A stretch of 64,000 bases of DNA from the NCBI RefSeq assembly GCF_015326965.1, contig NZ_CP017659.1, positions 4,313,501 to 4,377,500 on the forward strand. Reading direction: 5' to 3'. The notes under the pieces were generated by a model. The model saw only the letters and a list, made by a program, of their open reading frames with translations, had not been told where the DNA came from and ran no database searches. The stretch is from Paenibacillus sp. JZ16. GTDB taxonomy: Bacteria; Bacillota; Bacilli; Paenibacillales; Paenibacillaceae. This document shows, piece by piece, positions 48,163-57,101 of this stretch; within the stretch, counting starts at the first letter, position 1; each line of letters begins with the position of its first letter. The position numbers and the translations under genes were made by a program.

Positions 48163-49062
48163 ATGAAAATAGGCATGATCGGTCTGGGGAAAATGGGCCT
48201 CAATCTGGTTCAGAATCTGATTCATCATCAGCATCAGGTCGTAGCTTACGACTTAAATACGGAATTGGTCGATCAAGCTGCCCAATGTGGTGCCGAAGCC
48301 GCAGCATCAACTGAATTGCTCGTTGCGAAACTGGATAAACCCCGCATCGTATGGATGATGGTGCCTGCCGGAAATATTGTGGATTCCGTCATTGATTCTC
48401 TCACTCCGCTCCTCGAGTCCGGTGATATTCTGATTGACGGCGGCAACTCGCATTATAAAGATTCCAAATCCCGTGCAGCACGTCTAGCAGACCAAGGCAT
48501 ACATTATTTTGATGCCGGCACTTCCGGAGGCATGGAAGGCGCACATCATGGTGGCTGCTTTATGATTGGGGGCAATCGCGACATATTCACCAGCATTGAG
48601 CCCCTGTTTAAGGATATGGCTGTCGAGAACGGTTACTTGTATGCCGGTGAAAGCGGCAGCGGCCATTTTCTGAAGATGGTCCATAACGGAATCGAATACG
48701 GTATGATGCAATCCATTGCGGAAGGCTTTGAAGTATTGGAAAAAAGCGCATTCGACTTCAACTATGAGGATGTCGCCCGGGTATGGTCCAATGGATCCGT
48801 CATTCGCAGCTGGCTCATGGAGCTGACGCAAAACGCATTTTCCAAGGATCCGAAGCTGGATGGCATCAAAGGCGTGATGAAATCGTCCGGCGAAGGAAAG
48901 TGGACCGTAGAAACGGCGCTTGAGGTACAAGCCAGCGCACCGGTTATCGCCATGTCGCTGTTTATGCGCTATCGTTCCCTTGACCAAGATACGTTCCACG
49001 GCAAAGTCGTTGCAGCGCTGCGTAATGAATTCGGCGGCCATGCAGTTGAGAAGTCGGAATAA
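48163..49062 (+). CDS. gndA: 6-phosphogluconate dehydrogenase, decarboxylating (short, NAD-type)
   Basis: Oxidises 6-phosphogluconate to ribulose 5-phosphate and CO2 (299 aa, the short form like B. subtilis YqeC/GndA). N-terminal Rossmann motif GLGKMGLNL; the acidic AYD at the end of the second strand suggests NAD preference. Substrate motif DGGNSHYKDS, then DAGTSGGMEGAHHGGCFMIGG, the catalytic Lys in GHFLKMVHNG, and EGFEVLE. First gene of the gluconate module, preceded by a GntR operator. AGAAGGAG lies 12 nt upstream, somewhat far. Confidence 0.94.
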   Translation: MKIGMIGLGKMGLNLVQNLIHHQHQVVAYDLNTELVDQAAQCGAEAAASTELLVAKLDKPRIVWMMVPAGNIVDSVIDSLTPLLESGDILIDGGNSHYKDSKSRAARLADQGIHYFDAGTSGGMEGAHHGGCFMIGGNRDIFTSIEPLFKDMAVENGYLYAGESGSGHFLKMVHNGIEYGMMQSIAEGFEVLEKSAFDFNYEDVARVWSNGSVIRSWLMELTQNAFSKDPKLDGIKGVMKSSGEGKWTVETALEVQASAPVIAMSLFMRYRSLDQDTFHGKVVAALRNEFGGHAVEKSE

Positions 49063-49140
49063 CGTTGATTCTTTTCTATAACCTGCTGCTTCTTAAGGGC
49101 ATCATGTCATAGCCTCATCATGGTCCCTTCTCCTTTCGAT

Positions 49141-49156
49141 GTGGTATCATTACCAC
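49141..49156. promoter_or_regulatory. Inverted repeat upstream of gntR
   Basis: GTGGTA-TCAT-TACCAC, perfect 6-bp arms, 41 bases before the gntR start. It differs from the TTGTATACAA sites, so it could be another regulator site or chance. Confidence 0.3.
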
Positions 49157-49196
49157 TAGAGAAAATTAGAATCAGTACGGATTGGAGAATTATGCT

Positions 49197-49874
49197 ATGA
49201 AATTTCCCTCAACATGGCTTCAGGGGGCCTCTCTAGGAGAGGCCATCGCCAGTGAACTGAGATTGCAGATTATTAGCGGCATCATCAAGCGCGGAGAAAT
49301 CCTGTCGGAGAATCGGATTGCAGGTGAATTCGGCACCAGCCGATCTCCTGTGCGGGAAGCAATGAAAACGCTGTCCAGCGAAGGATTGATCCAATTGGAG
49401 CGCATGGGCGCCGTTGTCATGGGCTTATCGCTTAAAGAAGTAGAGGAATTATACGATGTTCGTTTCCTTATCGAGAGCTTTGTTCAAGGCCAGGTGTTTG
49501 CGAATCCCCAGCCGGAATTAATCCAGCATTTAAAACAAATCGTCGATCGGATGGAGCTTGCAGCCAAACATCAGGACCCGGTTGAATTCTCCTATCAGGA
49601 TTTGGCTTTTCATGAACGGATCATTACGGAAGCGAACCATAAACGGATTCTTCATCTGTGGAAGAGCATTCGCCCTATCGTAATCACAGTCATGTTAATT
49701 ACGACCCGTCAGGTGTTTGGTGGCGGAGGCACCAAGATTCGGTATGTCATGGACAAGCATCTTCAGCTAATTGCAGAGATGGAATCCCTGGATCCGGCAC
49801 GGATCCAAACGGCGGTTCAGCATTACTTCGATGATTCCCGTCAGACGCTTCATCTTAGTTTTCCGGAGGGTTAG
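49197..49874 (+). CDS. gntR: GntR family regulator (FCD domain), probable gluconate repressor
   Basis: FadR-subfamily transcription factor (226 aa). N-terminal winged helix: ASELRLQIISGIIKRGEILSENRIAGEFGTSRSPVREAMKTL (about 14-55). C-terminal FCD ligand domain (about 80-210) with ELYDVRFLIES, LAFHERIITEANHKRI and helical end. The pathway genes beside it and operator-like sequences before gndA and gntP support the gluconate repressor. ATG 49197 follows GGAG by 9 nt; an in-frame TTG five codons upstream lacks support. Confidence 0.92.
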   Translation: MKFPSTWLQGASLGEAIASELRLQIISGIIKRGEILSENRIAGEFGTSRSPVREAMKTLSSEGLIQLERMGAVVMGLSLKEVEELYDVRFLIESFVQGQVFANPQPELIQHLKQIVDRMELAAKHQDPVEFSYQDLAFHERIITEANHKRILHLWKSIRPIVITVMLITTRQVFGGGGTKIRYVMDKHLQLIAEMESLDPARIQTAVQHYFDDSRQTLHLSFPEG

Positions 49875-49923
49875 CCTTAATCCTCCCTTCCTCCGTCTTA
49901 CGAAACACTGTGCACGCTCTAAG

Positions 49924-49939
49924 TTGTCGACAAGTATAC
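49924..49939. promoter_or_regulatory. GntR operator upstream of gntP
   Basis: TTGTCGACAAGTATAC: 14 of 16 bases match the site upstream of gndA, and the TTGT/ACAA symmetry is kept. About 100 bases before gntP. Confidence 0.65.
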
Positions 49940-50037
49940 AATAGAATTCGCCTATGTTTTGGGTATACTACCGCAGAACAGCTCGATATTAACCATTTCC
50001 CAATTCAAAATGGGTAATCTATAGGAGGAAGCAAGAT

Positions 50038-51399
50038 ATGAATTCACTATTCGGTCTCAGTCATAATGCTACCTTAATGATCTGGACACTGCTGACGATC
50101 GTCTTCCTGATCGTGCTGATTTCCAAATATAAATGGAATCCTTTCGTAACTTTATTGATCTCCGCACTGATCCTTGGTCTATTGACGGGCATGCAGCCTG
50201 CGGATGTGATTACTTCGATAACCGGCGGTCTTGGCGGAACGCTTGGAACGATTGCAATCGTTATCGCCCTAGGGACCATGCTTGGAAAAATGATGGCCGA
50301 ATCCGGCGGCGCTGAACAAATCGCCACCACCCTCGTGGACCGCTTCGGCGAGAAGCGCGTACACTGGGCCATGATGATTGTCGGCTTTATTGTCGGCATT
50401 CCCGTATTTTTCGAGGTTGGGGTCATCCTGTTGATTCCCATTGTCTTCACAGTTGCACGCAAAACGAAAATGTCCCTGCTGCACATCGGCATTCCGATTT
50501 TGGCCGGATTGTCCACCGTTCACGGTTTGGTACCACCGCATCCTGCTCCAATGATTGCTATTGAAGCATATGATGCCGACCTTGGCATGACGATTCTCTA
50601 CTCGTTCCTGGTCGGGATCCCGGCAGCGATTCTGGCTGGCCCGGTGTTCGGCAAATTCATCGGCAAACGGATCCGTACTGAACCACCCGAGGAGCTTGCT
50701 GAGCAGTTTTCGAGCAAAGCGGAGCGCGGTTTGCCCGGCTTTGGTATCACGTTGTTTACCATTTTGCTGCCGGTCATTCTGATGCTTATCGGTTCCGCAG
50801 CTGATATTATCGATCCGGAATCTACCAGCTTCATTTCCGTGTTCTGCAAATTTATCGGCCATGAAATCATTGCGCTGCTCATTGCTGCGGTCTTCTCCTT
50901 CTTCTCGCTTGGATTCGCCCGCGGCTTTAACAAACACGATCTGTCCCGTTTCACCAGCGAATGTCTCGCTCCAATTGCTACGATCATTCTGATCATCGGC
51001 GCAGGCGGCGCTTTCAAGCAGGTTCTGATCAACAGCGGCGTCGGCAATGCCATCGCCGAAATTGCAACCGGTGCAAATATCAACGTGATCCTGTTTGCAT
51101 GGCTTGTCGCGGCACTCATTCGGATCGCAACAGGTTCTGCAACCGTAGCCATGACAACCGCCGCAGGAATCGTTGCTCCTGTGCTCGCGATGACCCCCGG
51201 GGCCAACGTTGAGCTAGTGGTGCTCGCTACCGGAGCAGGCTCCATCGTACTGTCCCACGTGAACGATGCCGGCTTCTGGATGGTAAAAGAATTCTTTAAC
51301 ATGACGGTAGCCCAGACGCTGAAGTCCTGGACCGTGATGGAGACGATCCTGTCCCTGACCGGACTCGTGTTGGCTCTCGTTCTCAATGTAATTGTATAA
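50038..51399 (+). CDS. gntP: Gluconate permease (GntP family)
   Basis: Proton-coupled gluconate importer (453 aa) with about 12-14 membrane helices and the family segments VHGLVPPHPAPMIAI and TGSATVAMTTAAG. A GGAGGAAGCAAGAT ribosome site precedes the ATG. Located between gntR and gntK, giving uptake, phosphorylation and dehydrogenation in one cluster. Confidence 0.94.
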   Translation: MNSLFGLSHNATLMIWTLLTIVFLIVLISKYKWNPFVTLLISALILGLLTGMQPADVITSITGGLGGTLGTIAIVIALGTMLGKMMAESGGAEQIATTLVDRFGEKRVHWAMMIVGFIVGIPVFFEVGVILLIPIVFTVARKTKMSLLHIGIPILAGLSTVHGLVPPHPAPMIAIEAYDADLGMTILYSFLVGIPAAILAGPVFGKFIGKRIRTEPPEELAEQFSSKAERGLPGFGITLFTILLPVILMLIGSAADIIDPESTSFISVFCKFIGHEIIALLIAAVFSFFSLGFARGFNKHDLSRFTSECLAPIATIILIIGAGGAFKQVLINSGVGNAIAEIATGANINVILFAWLVAALIRIATGSATVAMTTAAGIVAPVLAMTPGANVELVVLATGAGSIVLSHVNDAGFWMVKEFFNMTVAQTLKSWTVMETILSLTGLVLALVLNVIV

Positions 51400-51488
51400 T
51401 GTAGCAATAAGACACATGGGGGCTCCTTGGAATGCTGATATGTTAAGCAGCGAACCGGGTGCCCTTACGTAGAAAGAAGGTATGTCTC

Positions 51489-53036
51489 ATGAGTACTCAG
51501 AACTATATGATCGGTGTCGATATCGGAACAACCAGCACCAAGGCCGTCCTTTTCAAAGAGAATGGTGAGGTTGTAGCCAAAGCCGGCGGTGAATATCCGC
51601 TGCTCACACCTACTCCGTCTACGGCGGAGCAAGATCCGGAGCAAATTTTTCAGACCGTCATTTCCTCTGTTCAAGGGATCATGACACAGAGCGGGATAGA
51701 TCCTGCTCAAGTTCTATTCGTTTCTTTCAGCGCGGCCATGCACAGCGTCATCGCCGTAGATAGCCAAGGCACTCCGTTGACTCGCTGCATTACATGGGCA
51801 GACAACCGCAGTGCAGCCTGGTCCGCGAAGCTCAAAAAAGAACTCGGCGGCATGGAGCTGTACCTTAGAACCGGAACTCCGATCCATCCGATGTCACCTG
51901 TGACCAAGCTGATGTGGATGCGCCATGAGCTGCCCTCCCTCTTTAACCAAGCAGCTAAATTCATTTCGATTAAAGAATATGTTTATTTCAAACTATTCGG
52001 CCAATATATTGTAGACCACTCCATTGCCTCCAGTACCGGGATGATGAACCTTGAGGAACTGGCATGGGATCAGCAGGCGCTGGAGCTCGCTGGCATCACG
52101 GAGGACCATTTATCTACGATAGTACCAACTACGCATATCATGGAAGGCCTGAAAAGCGAGTATGCCGCAGCCATGGGGCTCTCCACTTCCACACCATTCG
52201 TGCTTGGAGCTGCCGACGGTGTCCTGTCGAATCTCGGCGTGAATGCCATCAAGCCGGGAGTCGTTGCCGCTACCATTGGTACGAGCGGTGCGATCCGTAC
52301 GGTTGTCGACAAGCCGATGACTGATCCGAAAGGTCGTATTTTCTGCTACGCATTGACGGAGAAGCACTGGGTAATCGGCGGCGCGGTTAACAACGGCGGC
52401 ATGATTTTCCGCTGGGTTCGCGATGAATTTGCCGCCTCCGAGGTCGAAACCGCCAAGCGGCTCGGCATCAATTCTTATGATGTACTAACCAAAATCGCGG
52501 ACCGTATTCCGCCAGGCTCGAACGGACTGCTATTCCACCCGTACCTAACCGGAGAACGCGCACCGTTATGGGATCCGAATGCCCGTGGATCGTTCTTTGG
52601 CTTAACCCTGAATCATAAAAAAGAGCATATGATCCGCTCCGTGCTGGAGGGCGTGATCTTTAATATGTATACCGTTCTGCTGGCGATGGAGGAACAAATC
52701 GGCCGACCGGCCAAAATTCACGCCACCGGCGGTTTCGCCCGTTCACCGATCTGGCGGCAGATGATGGCGGATATTTTTGACCAGCAGGTGATCGTGCCGG
52801 AGAGCTACGAGAGCTCTTGTCTTGGCGCCGTAGTCCTCGGTCTGTACGCTACAGGAAGAGCGGATTCACTCGACATTGTAGAGACGATGGTCGGCGGTAC
52901 GCATGAACACCAGCCTGTGAAGGAAAGTTCTGATGTTTATAAGGCTCTGCTGCCGATCTTTATCCGCATTTCGCGGAAGCTGGAAGAAGATTATGAAGCC
53001 ATTACCGAGTTTCAGCGCCGATTCGAGCAATCGTAA
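51489..53036 (+). CDS. gntK: Gluconokinase (FGGY family)
   Basis: Phosphorylates gluconate to 6-phosphogluconate (515 aa). FGGY N domain MIGVDIGTTSTKAVLFKENG, substrate region TWADNRSA and MSPVTKLMWM; C domain ATIGTSGAIR, NNGGMIFRW, PYLTGERAPLWDPNARG, HATGGFARS. Full length, no damage. ATG 51489 follows AAGAAGG; the frame extends ten codons upstream without a clear signal. Last gene of the module; the product feeds gndA. Confidence 0.95.
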   Translation: MSTQNYMIGVDIGTTSTKAVLFKENGEVVAKAGGEYPLLTPTPSTAEQDPEQIFQTVISSVQGIMTQSGIDPAQVLFVSFSAAMHSVIAVDSQGTPLTRCITWADNRSAAWSAKLKKELGGMELYLRTGTPIHPMSPVTKLMWMRHELPSLFNQAAKFISIKEYVYFKLFGQYIVDHSIASSTGMMNLEELAWDQQALELAGITEDHLSTIVPTTHIMEGLKSEYAAAMGLSTSTPFVLGAADGVLSNLGVNAIKPGVVAATIGTSGAIRTVVDKPMTDPKGRIFCYALTEKHWVIGGAVNNGGMIFRWVRDEFAASEVETAKRLGINSYDVLTKIADRIPPGSNGLLFHPYLTGERAPLWDPNARGSFFGLTLNHKKEHMIRSVLEGVIFNMYTVLLAMEEQIGRPAKIHATGGFARSPIWRQMMADIFDQQVIVPESYESSCLGAVVLGLYATGRADSLDIVETMVGGTHEHQPVKESSDVYKALLPIFIRISRKLEEDYEAITEFQRRFEQS

Positions 53037-53062
53037 AATTACTATAGAAGGAAAACCTCGAT

Positions 53063-53152
53063 TCGACGAATATTCTTAGAAGAAGACAGACCTCGTGAAG
53101 ATATTGTTATTCTTGCGATATCAGCTAGGTCATGCTTCAAGGTTGATACTTT
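53063..53152 (+). repeat. Dispersed intergenic repeat, copy B
   Basis: About 90 bases just after gntK that align with 13859-13953. TTCTTGCGATATCAG is identical in both, and blocks on either side match with small gaps. Not coding. Confidence 0.65.
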
Positions 53153-53165
53153 CTAAAATCTATTA

Positions 53166-53217
53166 AAAAGGCCCGTTTTCGATGGAGCCGATCCATGGCG
53201 AAAACGGGCTTTTTTTG
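53166..53217. terminator. Bidirectional terminator between gntK and the small minus-strand locus
   Basis: GCCCGTTTTCG/CGAAAACGGGC stem flanked by AAAAAG and TTTTTTT, giving U runs in both directions. Confidence 0.92.
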
Positions 53218-53425
53218 TCATAATGCCTGAGAAAAAAATATCCACAGTGAGAATCCATACCGAAAATTCCCGCTGCCTTACACATAAAAAAGTAGAAATC
53301 GCTGGGCTCCGGATTATCAATCATCAGGTTCGAGGGAGACATATGAAACATAAAGCGTTGAAAAGCCTCATAACGGAAACCGCACCAGGCATAGATCAGC
53401 ATCACGAGCGCCAATACGAAGAAAC
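53218..53425 (-). pseudogene. Decayed small two-helix membrane protein (possible DUF6199-like)
   Basis: In one frame: VGFFVLALVMLIYAWCGFRY, then NPEPSDFYFFMCKAAGIFG; in the next frame the second helix continues GYGFSLWIFFSQAL and stops at 53220-53218, just before a terminator. The unshifted frame instead runs through the terminator. There is no start codon: GTA occupies the place 6 nt after GGAGGG where a start should be. So start loss plus one frameshift (or sequencing error) explains it. EPSD-F pattern recalls DUF6199; not certain. Confidence 0.5.
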
Positions 53426-53563
53426 CTACTTTAGTCCCTCCATATGAAACACTTTCTTCGAATAATAGCCCTGGGCCCACACGATAATAAGAACCAATGT
53501 GGCGGTCAGAGCGAGTAGTACCCCTATTCTTCTCCAATTCATCGACTTCCCTTCCGTCCGCAT
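53426..53563 (-). CDS. Small single-helix membrane protein, unrecognised
   Basis: A 45-aa open frame with GGGGGAG 6 nt before its ATG. MRTEGKSMNWRR, then a hydrophobic helix (about 13-30, IGVLLALTATLVLIIVWA) and a short basic tail. It ends directly before the decayed reading frame downstream, so it is either an independent small gene of the same transcript or the 5' part of one broken gene. Confidence 0.5.
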   Translation of the reverse strand: MRTEGKSMNWRRIGVLLALTATLVLIIVWAQGYYSKKVFHMEGLK

Positions 53564-53625
53564 CCGTGGCTCCCCCGTTCCGAAAAAAAGTCCTCAATTG
53601 GGAATCTATCGATTCCAATTGAAGA

Positions 53626-54020
53626 CTATCCACAGCCATTTTTCACCTTTGGTTGATTTATTGGCTGCTAGAACATTCAACCATAAGTTATGAACAGATG
53701 GTGGGAGAAGAAAATTCTGCTTGCGAATCGGACAACCTGTGAATAATTTTTTGCGCTTTGAGGCCAATGATGTCGAAGGCTAAACAAATTATAAACAATA
53801 TATAGTGGTGTGAATAAAAATTATGCACAACGTATTGAATTTGTGGATAAATTAGCGACATACATTGAAAACAAGGCCTTCTTTTGCTATGATGATATTA
53901 CTTTTGGTTGTGAATATGTGAATGAAGCTATAATATTATCAACAGGCTGTGGATAAAGTTGTGAACAATTTCAATTTATCCATATTTTTTTGTTTCCACA
54001 GGAGTTAGTTCTGGGGATAA
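53626..54020. other. oriC: oriC upstream DnaA-box cluster
   Basis: Perfect TTATNCACA boxes at 53738-53746, 53809-53817, 53842-53850 and 53948-53956 (minus orientation) and 53821-53829 (plus). One-mismatch boxes at 53626, 53909, 53917, 53960, 53976 and 54012. Many more than chance, in AT-rich DNA directly before dnaA. Confidence 0.93.
53865..53893 (+). promoter_or_regulatory. dnaA promoter
   Basis: TTGAAA (53865-53870), 17 bases, TATGAT (53888-53893). It lies among DnaA boxes, as in B. subtilis, where DnaA represses its own gene. The leader is about 200 bases. Confidence 0.75.
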
Positions 54021-54098
54021 TTAGACATCATTCATTTTCTTTCGACAATTCCACACATGGCTCTAGCCACATTTGGAAGATTTAAAGGAGTGACAGTT

Positions 54099-55445
54099 TT
54101 GGAAAGCCATACTTCCGAATTATGGCAAGAAATATTATCGATCATACAAACCAAGCTGAGTAAACCGAGTTTTGACACTTGGTTTAAAGCTACCAAGGCA
54201 TTGACCATTACCGATCACTCCGTCGTCATTTCCGCACCGACAACATTTGCTGTGGAATGGCTGGAGAGCCGATACACCAAGCTGGTTAGTGCAACCGTAT
54301 TGGAGGTGGTGGGCAAGCAGGTGGATGTCCGCTTCGTCATTGAGGAGGCCAAAGGACACGAACCTGTGCCGCAGCAGATCTCGCCGCCGCTTGAAATATC
54401 CGGGGAAGAAATTCAGTCTCATATGCTGAATCCGAAGTATACGTTTGATACCTTTGTCATCGGTTCAGGCAACCGCTTCGCCCATGCTGCCTCGCTCGCT
54501 GTTGCCGAAGCTCCGGCTAAGGCGTATAACCCATTGTTCCTATATGGTGGAGTTGGACTTGGAAAAACCCACTTAATGCATGCCATCGGCCACTATATTT
54601 TGGAGCACAATCCCAGCAGCAGAGTCGTGTATATTTCCTCCGAGAAATTCACCAACGAGTTCATCAACTCCATTCGGGACAACCGCGCTGAAAGCTTCCG
54701 CAACAAGTACCGCAACGTCGATATTCTGCTCATTGACGATATTCAGTTCTTGGCAGGCAAGGAATCGACGCAGGAGGAATTTTTCCATACGTTTAACGCC
54801 CTGCACGAAGAGCGGAAGCAGATTATCATATCCAGTGACCGTCCGCCCAAGGAGATTCCGACGCTGGAAGAACGGCTCCGTTCCCGGTTCGAATGGGGAT
54901 TGATCACCGATATTCAACCGCCGGATCTGGAGACGCGGATTGCCATTCTCCGCAAGAAAGCGAAGGCCGAGAATCTGGATATTCCGAACGAAGCCATGAT
55001 GTATATCGCCAATCAGATCGATACGAACATTCGTGAACTCGAAGGTGCCTTGATCCGTGTCGTTGCCTATTCCTCCCTGACCAATCAGGACGTAACAACG
55101 CATTTGGCAGCCGAAGCCCTGAAGGATATCATCCCGTCCAGCCGGCCGCGAATGATTACGATTCAGGACATCCAGCAGAAGGTGGGCGAGTATTACAACC
55201 TCAGGCTGGAAGACTTCAAAGCCCGCAAGCGAACCAAAGCCGTCGCATTTCCGCGGCAAATTGCCATGTACCTGTCCCGCGAATTAACCGACTATTCCCT
55301 TCCCAAGATCGGAGAAGCATTCGGAGGCCGGGATCATACCACTGTCATCCATGCCCATGAGAAGATTACCCAATCTCTGAAAAACGACCAGGAGCTGTTT
55401 AAAGTGGTCAATAATATTACGGAGAAAATCAAAAATCCAACCTGA
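54099..55445 (+). CDS. dnaA: Chromosomal replication initiator DnaA
   Basis: Initiator ATPase (448 aa). Domain I (about 1-85) [21 protein letters not shown]; domain II short; domain III AAA+ with Walker [16 protein letters not shown], Walker [14 protein letters not shown], sensor 1 [10 protein letters not shown], and arginine-finger LRSRFEWG; domain IV DNA-binding with the signature [14 protein letters not shown]. The TTG at 54099 is chosen: AAAGGAG lies 8 nt upstream and the product then begins MESHTSELW, matching the family length (446 aa in B. subtilis). An ATG at 54057 would add 14 unlikely residues. Confidence 0.97.
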   Translation: MESHTSELWQEILSIIQTKLSKPSFDTWFKATKALTITDHSVVISAPTTFAVEWLESRYTKLVSATVLEVVGKQVDVRFVIEEAKGHEPVPQQISPPLEISGEEIQSHMLNPKYTFDTFVIGSGNRFAHAASLAVAEAPAKAYNPLFLYGGVGLGKTHLMHAIGHYILEHNPSSRVVYISSEKFTNEFINSIRDNRAESFRNKYRNVDILLIDDIQFLAGKESTQEEFFHTFNALHEERKQIIISSDRPPKEIPTLEERLRSRFEWGLITDIQPPDLETRIAILRKKAKAENLDIPNEAMMYIANQIDTNIRELEGALIRVVAYSSLTNQDVTTHLAAEALKDIIPSSRPRMITIQDIQQKVGEYYNLRLEDFKARKRTKAVAFPRQIAMYLSRELTDYSLPKIGEAFGGRDHTTVIHAHEKITQSLKNDQELFKVVNNITEKIKNPT

Positions 55446-55458
55446 ACAAGTTCAAAGC

Positions 55459-55570
55459 CTATGCACAATCTATACACATGTGGATAGGCTTAATTTTATG
55501 CCTTTTCTGGGGCTTATCCACATATTCAGTGCCCCTATTACTATTACTAATAATAATTAATAAATAATTT
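55459..55570. other. oriC: oriC unwinding region: DnaA boxes plus DnaA-trio-like AT tract
   Basis: Boxes CTATGCACA (55459), CTATACACA (55470), CTATCCACA (55479-55487, minus) and perfect TTATCCACA (55514-55522), a short GC-rich stretch (GTGCCCC), then CTATTACTATTACTAATAATAATTAATAAATAA (as segments from 55535 on), which resembles the B. subtilis DnaA-trio element and adjacent AT-rich DUE. Confidence 0.85.
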
Positions 55571-55578
55571 AACCATAA

Positions 55579-55630
55579 AGAGGGGGATCCTCTTGGCATT
55601 CGCCAAGGTGAAAAAACCCCTCTCATTTTT
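55579..55630 (+). terminator. Hairpin with T run in the dnaA-dnaN gap
   Basis: AGAGGGG (55579-55585) pairs with CCCCTCT (55617-55623), with an inner CTTGGC-ATTC-GCCAAGG stem, then CATTTTT. It lies only 26 bases before dnaN, so it could attenuate dnaA-dnaN readthrough or shape the leader. Confidence 0.5.
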
Positions 55631-55648
55631 CCGTAAGGAGTGAAATTG

Positions 55649-56791
55649 ATGAAAATCAGCATATTAAAAAATGTATTAAACGAATCCATTCAACACGTAT
55701 CCAAGGCGATTTCCAGCCGAACTACGATTCCGATCCTCAGCGGCATTAAACTGGATGTCACGTATTCGGGTGTCACACTAACTGCTAGCGATACTGATAT
55801 TTCCATTCAATCGTTTATTCCTGCGGAAGATGAGAAGCACACCATCGTCCAGGTAGAGCAGCCTGGTAGCGTTGTGCTGCCGGCCAAATTTTTTGTTGAA
55901 ATCATCAAGAAACTCCCTTCCCAAGAAATCCAGATGGAGGTAAAAGAGAACTTCCATACCTTTATTTCTTCGGGAGCTACGGAAATTCAGATGGTGGGCT
56001 TGGACCCCGAAGAATTCCCGGTACTGCCTAACATTGAAGACAGCCAAACCGTTTCTTTGCCTGGAGATCTGCTGAAAAACATGATCAAGCAAACGGTATT
56101 CTCCATTTCCACCCATGAAACAACGCCTATTTTGACCGGGGTATTATGGAGTCTGAACGATAATGAATTGAAATTTACCGCAACAGACCGTCACAGATTG
56201 GCAACTCGCTCCGCACAGCTGGACAATGCACAGGATATTTCGTTCAACAATGTCGTCATTGCGGGTAAAACGCTGAATGAGCTGAGCAAAATTATTCCGG
56301 ACCAAAATACGCTGGTGGATATCGTTGTGGCCGATAATCAGGTATTATTTAAAATTGACCGTGTTCTGTTCTATTCCCGTATACTGGACGGCATTTATCC
56401 CGATACTTCTAGAATTATTCCAACATCGCATAAAACAGAACTCGTTTTGGACACAAAAAAATTAAGCGAATCGATCGACCGCGCCTACCTGCTCTCCAAG
56501 GAGGAGAAAACGAACATTGTTCTCCTGCAAACGATGGAACAAGGCGGCATCGAGATCTCTTCCAGCTCCTCTGAGCTTGGTAAAGTGCGTGAAGAATTGG
56601 ATCTGATCGATTTCAAAGGGGAGCCGCTGCGCATCTCGTTCAACTCCAAATACATGCTGGACGTGCTAAAGGTGGTTGAAAGCGAACAGCTGATGATCGC
56701 TTTCATGGGGGTTATGAGCCCGATCATTCTTAAACCGCTCGACGACAGCAAGAGCCAATATATTATTCTGCCGTACCGTACGGCCAATTAA
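55649..56791 (+). CDS. dnaN: DNA polymerase III sliding clamp (beta)
   Basis: Ring-shaped processivity factor (380 aa) with three repeated domains of about 125 aa and the start MKISILKNVLNESIQHVSKA, matching Bacillus. Conserved end segment MSPIILKP and ILPYRTAN. ATG 55649 has TAAGGAG 8 nt upstream; an in-frame GTG three codons earlier falls within that site. Confidence 0.98.
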   Translation: MKISILKNVLNESIQHVSKAISSRTTIPILSGIKLDVTYSGVTLTASDTDISIQSFIPAEDEKHTIVQVEQPGSVVLPAKFFVEIIKKLPSQEIQMEVKENFHTFISSGATEIQMVGLDPEEFPVLPNIEDSQTVSLPGDLLKNMIKQTVFSISTHETTPILTGVLWSLNDNELKFTATDRHRLATRSAQLDNAQDISFNNVVIAGKTLNELSKIIPDQNTLVDIVVADNQVLFKIDRVLFYSRILDGIYPDTSRIIPTSHKTELVLDTKKLSESIDRAYLLSKEEKTNIVLLQTMEQGGIEISSSSSELGKVREELDLIDFKGEPLRISFNSKYMLDVLKVVESEQLMIAFMGVMSPIILKPLDDSKSQYIILPYRTAN

Positions 56792-56829
56792 AGTTATCCC
56801 CATGTTGATAGGGATGAAAGGACGAGGTC

Positions 56830-57045
56830 ATGAAACAAATATTTATCCACAGTGAATATATCAAGCTGGATCAGTTCTTGAAGCTTTCAGATTGCGTATC
56901 CACAGGTGGGATGGCGAAGGCGCTGCTTGCGGAAGGAGCGGTTCTGGTCAACGACGAGAAGGAAGAGCGGCGCGGACGCAAACTGGTTCCCGGCGACATC
57001 GTCAAAGTAGAGGATTGCGGGACGTTTCAGGTGGCAGCACAATAG
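56830..57045 (+). CDS. yaaA: S4-domain protein YaaA
   Basis: A 71-aa S4-like RNA-binding protein: LDQFLKLSDCVSTGGMAKALLAEGAVLVNDEKEERRGRKLVPGD. In B. subtilis it is linked to ribosome assembly. It lies between dnaN and recF, the universal position in Bacillales. AAAGGACGAGG precedes the ATG. Confidence 0.96.
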   Translation: MKQIFIHSEYIKLDQFLKLSDCVSTGGMAKALLAEGAVLVNDEKEERRGRKLVPGDIVKVEDCGTFQVAAQ

Positions 57046-57101
57046 ACAGCCTCCCGCAGCCGCTTTGGCGCTAAGCGCGGAAGACGAGGGAGAGGATAAG
57101 C

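Noticed and set aside
51253..51268. CCCACGTGAACGA, a partial parS-like sequence in gntP
   Set aside because: Too many mismatches to the parS consensus compared with the two perfect sites.
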